Source: Lachnospiraceae bacterium
Lineage (GTDB): Bacteria > Bacillota > Clostridia > Lachnospirales > Lachnospiraceae
DNA length: 36,285 nucleotides
Direction of reading: 5' to 3'
NCBI GenBank assembly: GCA_017449745.1
Contig: JAFTFD010000296.1
Span: forward strand, 1 to 36,285
Shown in pieces: positions 33,064-36,285 of this stretch. The notes under the pieces were generated by a model. The model searched no databases and had not been told where the DNA came from. It saw nothing but the letters and a program-made list of their open reading frames with translations. Each line of letters opens with the position of its first letter. Positions within the stretch are counted from its first letter, which is position 1. Both the position numbers and the translations under genes were made by a program.

Positions 33064-33105
33064 ATATTCTCCTGTTCAATGTATGGGTATACATACTATG
33101 ATTAT

Positions 33106-33180
33106 CACGCCAAAAGTCATTATCTTCGCTTGTGACTGGCAATTTGACAGTCACATTCACAAACCTGCATTTTTGGCGTG
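33106..33180 (-). promoter_or_regulatory. Structured leader of folD
   Basis: CACGCCAAAA (33106-33115) pairs perfectly with TTTTGGCGTG (33171-33180), enclosing an 8-bp hairpin TGTGACTG/CAGTCACA (33131-33138 with 33148-33155, 9-nt loop). The outer arm starts at about the transcription start implied by the TATAAT at 33184-33189 and ends about 45 nt before the folD start codon. No T-run, so not an ftsK terminator. It has none of the THF riboswitch core as I remember it. It may be an RNA switch or protein-binding site. Confidence 0.5.
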
Positions 33181-33183
33181 TCA

Positions 33184-33189
33184 ATTATA
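33184..33189 (-). promoter_or_regulatory. Candidate -10 of the folD operon
   Basis: Perfect TATAAT on the minus strand, 23 nt after the ftsK stop codon. No -35 match at 16-18 nt spacing and no extended -10 TG, so the promoter is uncertain. Confidence 0.38.
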
Positions 33190-33211
33190 CTATGCAGCCT
33201 GTGAAGCATCG

Positions 33212-36200
33212 TTATAACTCGTTCTCCCTGCAGAAATTTTCAAATTCCATTTCTGTCATCAGGATCCTGCGGGATTTCGTGCCTTCCGCCTCTCCGACGA
33301 CACCGGCTTCGCACAGCTGGTCCATAATGCGGGCTGCCCGGTTAAAGCCGATCCTGTACATTCGCTGCAGGAGGCCGATGGAGGCATTATTTTTCTCAAT
33401 AATGAACTTTCCTGCTTTTTCAAACAGCTCGTCGAATCTCGATTCGGGAACCTCCTGTGCAGTTTCCTGCGCGCTGTCCTGAGGACCGCCGGAAGCGAGA
33501 TTCTCGATCTTCTTTTCGATCTCATCCGTATTTTCCGCGGCGGCATTGTTCTCTTTGATGAAATGAACGACTGCGTTTACCTCATCATCGGAGACAAATG
33601 CTCCCTGTACACGGGCAGGCTTGGTCATGCCCTGCGGGAAGAACAGCATATCGCCTTTCCCCAGAAGCTTTTCAGCTCCGTACATATCGAGGATCGTTCT
33701 CGAGTCCACGCCGGAAGAAACGGCGAAGGCTATGCGGCTGGGCATATTGGCTTTGATCAGTCCGGTGATAACATCTACGGAAGGACGCTGGGTCGCGATG
33801 ATCAGATGGATACCTGCGGCGCGGGCCAGCTGAGCCAGACGGCAGATCGCTGTTTCCACGTCGTTCTTGGCGACCATCATCAGATCAGCCAGCTCATCCA
33901 CGATCACGACGAGCTGCGGCATGAACTGCATATCGTCCGTGCCGGGTAACTGGTCTTCCGGAACACCGCGCTTTATCGCATCTTCGCGCTCTTTTACAAG
34001 CGCGTTATAGCCTTTGATGTCTCTGACTGCGGAATCCGCAAACTTGCGGTAACGCGAATCCATCTCCGCGACAGCCCAGTTGAGTGCGGCGGACGCCTTC
34101 TGCGGGTTCGTGACGACCGGGATCATCAGGTGCGGGATCCCGTTATAAACAGAGAGCTCTACGACCTTGGGGTCGATCATGATGAGCTTTACTTCCTTAG
34201 GATCAGCATGATACAGAATGCTCATGATGATCGTATTTATACATACGGATTTACCGGAACCCGTCGAACCGGCTATGAGGACGTGCGGCATCTTGGCGAT
34301 ATCGGTGATCACCGACTTGCCGGCGATATCCTTGCCGACGCCGAAGGCCAGCCTGCTCTTATGAGTCTGGAATTCCTGTGTCTCAAGAATATCCCTCAGA
34401 GCGACGATGCTGGTCGTCTTGTTGGGAACCTCGATACCGATCGCGGATTTTCCGGGGATAGGCGCCTCAATACGGATATCCGTAGCAGCCAGCTGGAGCT
34501 TAATATCGTCCTGAAGGCCAACGATCTTGCTGACCTTGACGCCGAGCTCAGGGAGCAGTTCATACCTTGTGACGGCAGGACCCTGGGAGATGTCGGTGAT
34601 CTTCACGTTGACGCCGAACGTCTTCAAGGTCATCTGGAGTCTCGCCGCTGTCTCGCGCAGCTCATTTTCAGATTCTGCCTCATTGTCATGCCTGCTCGGG
34701 ACCAGAAGATCCAGAGGCGGATAGACATAGTCTTTTACCTGGAATCTCGGCCTGGAAGGTGTGTTCTGGACTGTAGTTCCGGGAACGGAAATTCCCTGTT
34801 CCGCGTCTATTACTGTCAGGGCATCGCTGGCAGCTGCCTGCGAAGAATCGGTTCCTTTAAGTCCGCCTGCGTTGATCGTTGCGTTGGCAGCGTCCTGTCT
34901 TGCCTGTACAGCTTCATAGGACTGCGTGACAGCGGCTGCAGGTGCCGGCGCTGCCTGGGAAGGAACCGGTGCAGCAATCGATGCAGCGGCAGCCGGAGTG
35001 CTGACAGCCGGCGACGGTGCGGCCGGTATAAACGGCACGGAAACTGCGGAGTCTGTTTCAACGGGATCCATTACGATTCCCTGGCCTTCGGAACGGACAG
35101 GGTTCGGGATCTCAGCCAGGTTTGGCGTAAAGGGTTCCTCTTCCGGAAGCTGTTCTGATACGGAAACAGCACTGTCCGGAATTGCTGAAACTGTATTGTA
35201 CGGAATGCTGCTCTCAGAGGCACGAGTATCCACCGGAATATCGGGTGAGATATTGGCAGAAGTATTCACAGAAGTATTCACAGGAATATCAGCCGGAGTA
35301 TCGACAACGGCGTCCTCCCGGAACTGCTCCTGTTCATCGGCGTATTTCTTGCTGACAGCGTGCCCGCGGCGGTCAAAGGTCAGAATTTTGTTCGGAATAT
35401 AAGGGATATCCTCGTATTCGTCCGTTCTGTCATCAGATACTTCCGTGTCAACGGCAGGCGGCGTCAGTTCAGCAAGGCCTCCGATCAGCTGCGCGGTCTG
35501 CTCTGCTTCATTCTGGGCGATAACGCCCATCGCGCTTTGCATGCGGATCTTGCTGCTGAGGGGATCCTCGGGATCCGCTGCATTTTCAAAAGCAGGCGTA
35601 TCGGAAACAGGCTGGATGGTATCGTAAGAGTCATCCAGATAGTCTTCTACGGTTATTTCATGTATGTCGCCGGCACGGCGCAGTTTTTTCCTGGCGGGAT
35701 CTTCGATCTCTGCAAGATCCATATCCTGCTGGGGAGTGTTTCTGTGGCGACCGAAAAATCCTGTGCGTTTTTCTGCCTTTTCAGGCGCTGCGCAAACAGG
35801 CTGATAACCGATCGGATCGAGTCTGTCTCCTTCAGAGAGAGGTACACGGTCCATCTGCGGCTCTTCAGCAGCAAAATTGTCATTCGGATATTCTTCAGAA
35901 GGATACTCTTCCGAATATTCGTACCGAGTGTCCTGCGGTCCTTGTTCCATATAGGAATCCTGGATCGGTTCAGGCTCCTGAGCGGCGTATGATGTATCCG
36001 ATTCCGTATAAGGCTCCTGCTGTGCAGACGCAGTACTCCCGTAGTACGGATCCTGTTCCTGCTCCGGATAAGGAACAAAAGCATCTGCTCTTCCGTCAGG
36101 ACCGATCTCGTACTGCAGGATTGGACCCGACTGCGGGTATCCGTCGAGTCTTGTGTCTCCGACGATACCGGTATATCTGTACTCTTCTTTCTCTTTTTTG

Positions 36201-36285
36201 CGTTTTCTGGCGGAAGTGCGGGGAAGAGTATCTTTAATTGATCTGTCTCTGAATTTCTCTTCAGCCGGGTATTCCGGCTCTTCAA
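33212..36285 (-). CDS. ftsK: FtsK/SpoIIIE DNA translocase, N-terminus beyond the window
   Basis: ATP-driven pump that clears chromosomal DNA through the division or sporulation septum. The frame is open to the last base of the window, so 1023 residues are visible and the start, with the usual four transmembrane helices, lies outside; an ATG at 35950 is internal. The first about 600 visible residues are a low-complexity linker rich in Glu, Pro, Ala and Tyr. The motor follows: alpha/beta RecA-like domains with Walker A ([14 protein letters not shown], near 34230-34270), Walker B ([12 protein letters not shown], near 33880-33915) and the FtsK hallmark [25 protein letters not shown]. The C-terminal winged-helix gamma domain ([20 protein letters not shown], near 33320-33390) reads KOPS/SRS polarity sequences. 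It ends at a TAA with a 148-nt gap to folD. Confidence 0.95.
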   Translation of the reverse strand, partial: EEPEYPAEEKFRDRSIKDTLPRTSARKRKKEKEEYRYTGIVGDTRLDGYPQSGPILQYEIGPDGRADAFVPYPEQEQDPYYGSTASAQQEPYTESDTSYAAQEPEPIQDSYMEQGPQDTRYEYSEEYPSEEYPNDNFAAEEPQMDRVPLSEGDRLDPIGYQPVCAAPEKAEKRTGFFGRHRNTPQQDMDLAEIEDPARKKLRRAGDIHEITVEDYLDDSYDTIQPVSDTPAFENAADPEDPLSSKIRMQSAMGVIAQNEAEQTAQLIGGLAELTPPAVDTEVSDDRTDEYEDIPYIPNKILTFDRRGHAVSKKYADEQEQFREDAVVDTPADIPVNTSVNTSANISPDIPVDTRASESSIPYNTVSAIPDSAVSVSEQLPEEEPFTPNLAEIPNPVRSEGQGIVMDPVETDSAVSVPFIPAAPSPAVSTPAAAASIAAPVPSQAAPAPAAAVTQSYEAVQARQDAANATINAGGLKGTDSSQAAASDALTVIDAEQGISVPGTTVQNTPSRPRFQVKDYVYPPLDLLVPSRHDNEAESENELRETAARLQMTLKTFGVNVKITDISQGPAVTRYELLPELGVKVSKIVGLQDDIKLQLAATDIRIEAPIPGKSAIGIEVPNKTTSIVALRDILETQEFQTHKSRLAFGVGKDIAGKSVITDIAKMPHVLIAGSTGSGKSVCINTIIMSILYHADPKEVKLIMIDPKVVELSVYNGIPHLMIPVVTNPQKASAALNWAVAEMDSRYRKFADSAVRDIKGYNALVKEREDAIKRGVPEDQLPGTDDMQFMPQLVVIVDELADLMMVAKNDVETAICRLAQLARAAGIHLIIATQRPSVDVITGLIKANMPSRIAFAVSSGVDSRTILDMYGAEKLLGKGDMLFFPQGMTKPARVQGAFVSDDEVNAVVHFIKENNAAAENTDEIEKKIENLASGGPQDSAQETAQEVPESRFDELFEKAGKFIIEKNNASIGLLQRMYRIGFNRAARIMDQLCEAGVVGEAEGTKSRRILMTEMEFENFCRENEL
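35221..35307 (-). repeat. Short in-frame repeats in the ftsK linker
   Basis: Imperfect 12-15-bp units around GAAGTATTCACA and GGAATATC code for a Pro/Thr/Asn tract ([21 protein letters not shown]). They sit in the disordered linker between membrane and motor parts and probably vary in number between strains. Confidence 0.5.

Noticed and set aside
33064..33211. THF riboswitch before folD
   Set aside because: I could not match the conserved core of the THF riboswitch families in this leader; only simple stems are evident.
35653..36285. A 210-residue minus-strand ORF at the right edge
   Set aside because: It is in a different frame from ftsK, is rich in Arg/Ser/Ile as shadow frames are, and has no RBS. 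The ftsK frame is open through the same bases to the end of the window and reads as a typical acidic linker.

Overview
The window reads as chromosomal DNA of a strictly anaerobic, Gram-positive Clostridia species, most likely of the Lachnospiraceae. This rests on gene content and arrangement, not on a search: an NfnAB-type transhydrogenase pair, the serC-serA-DUF1015 serine cluster, the phoH-ybeY pair, COG2509 and HI0933 flavoproteins side by side, a GH3 beta-glucosidase with swapped domains, a ferredoxin-domain aldo/keto reductase, and strong AGGAGG-type ribosome binding sites. Every gene I can support lies on the minus strand, so transcription runs from high to low coordinates. No CRISPR, rRNA, prophage or transposase gene is visible.

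Layout in transcriptional order. (1) 36285-33212: ftsK/spoIIIE DNA translocase, cut by the window edge; its frame is open to the last base. (2) 33063-19779: a tightly packed run folD, zinc-ribbon/TPR membrane protein, nfnA, nfnB, phoH, ybeY, MOP-family flippase, HI0933 flavoprotein, COG2509 flavoprotein, proB, 5-formyl-THF cyclo-ligase, proA. Gaps are 4-24 nt or 4-8 nt overlaps, so it looks like one long operon; a lactonase-type beta-propeller gene and aroC follow after gaps of about 85 nt. (3) 17414-17110: a 305-bp nested inverted-repeat element. (4) tgt, yajC, ilvD, ilvB and an L,D-transpeptidase, ending in a terminator at 10457-10511. (5) serC, serA and the DUF1015 gene, with a likely promoter/operator at 10353-10400. 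(6) 6404-6166: a second large nested inverted-repeat element. (7) Ferredoxin-domain aldo/keto reductase, tRNA-Thr(CGT), GH3 beta-glucosidase, argH, and the start of a small helix-turn-helix gene.

Functionally the window is mostly biosynthesis and housekeeping: serine from 3-phosphoglycerate, proline from glutamate, the branched-chain acetolactate and dihydroxyacid steps, chorismate, the last arginine step, one-carbon folate chemistry, queuosine tRNA modification, 16S rRNA maturation, Sec secretion, peptidoglycan cross-linking and chromosome segregation. NfnAB links the NADH, NADPH and ferredoxin pools of a fermenter. I found no clear new protein-coding system. The least explained items are the two large multi-branched inverted-repeat elements, the structured folD leader, the operator-like repeats before serC, and the unnamed zinc-ribbon/TPR/chitobiase-like protein between folD and nfnA.
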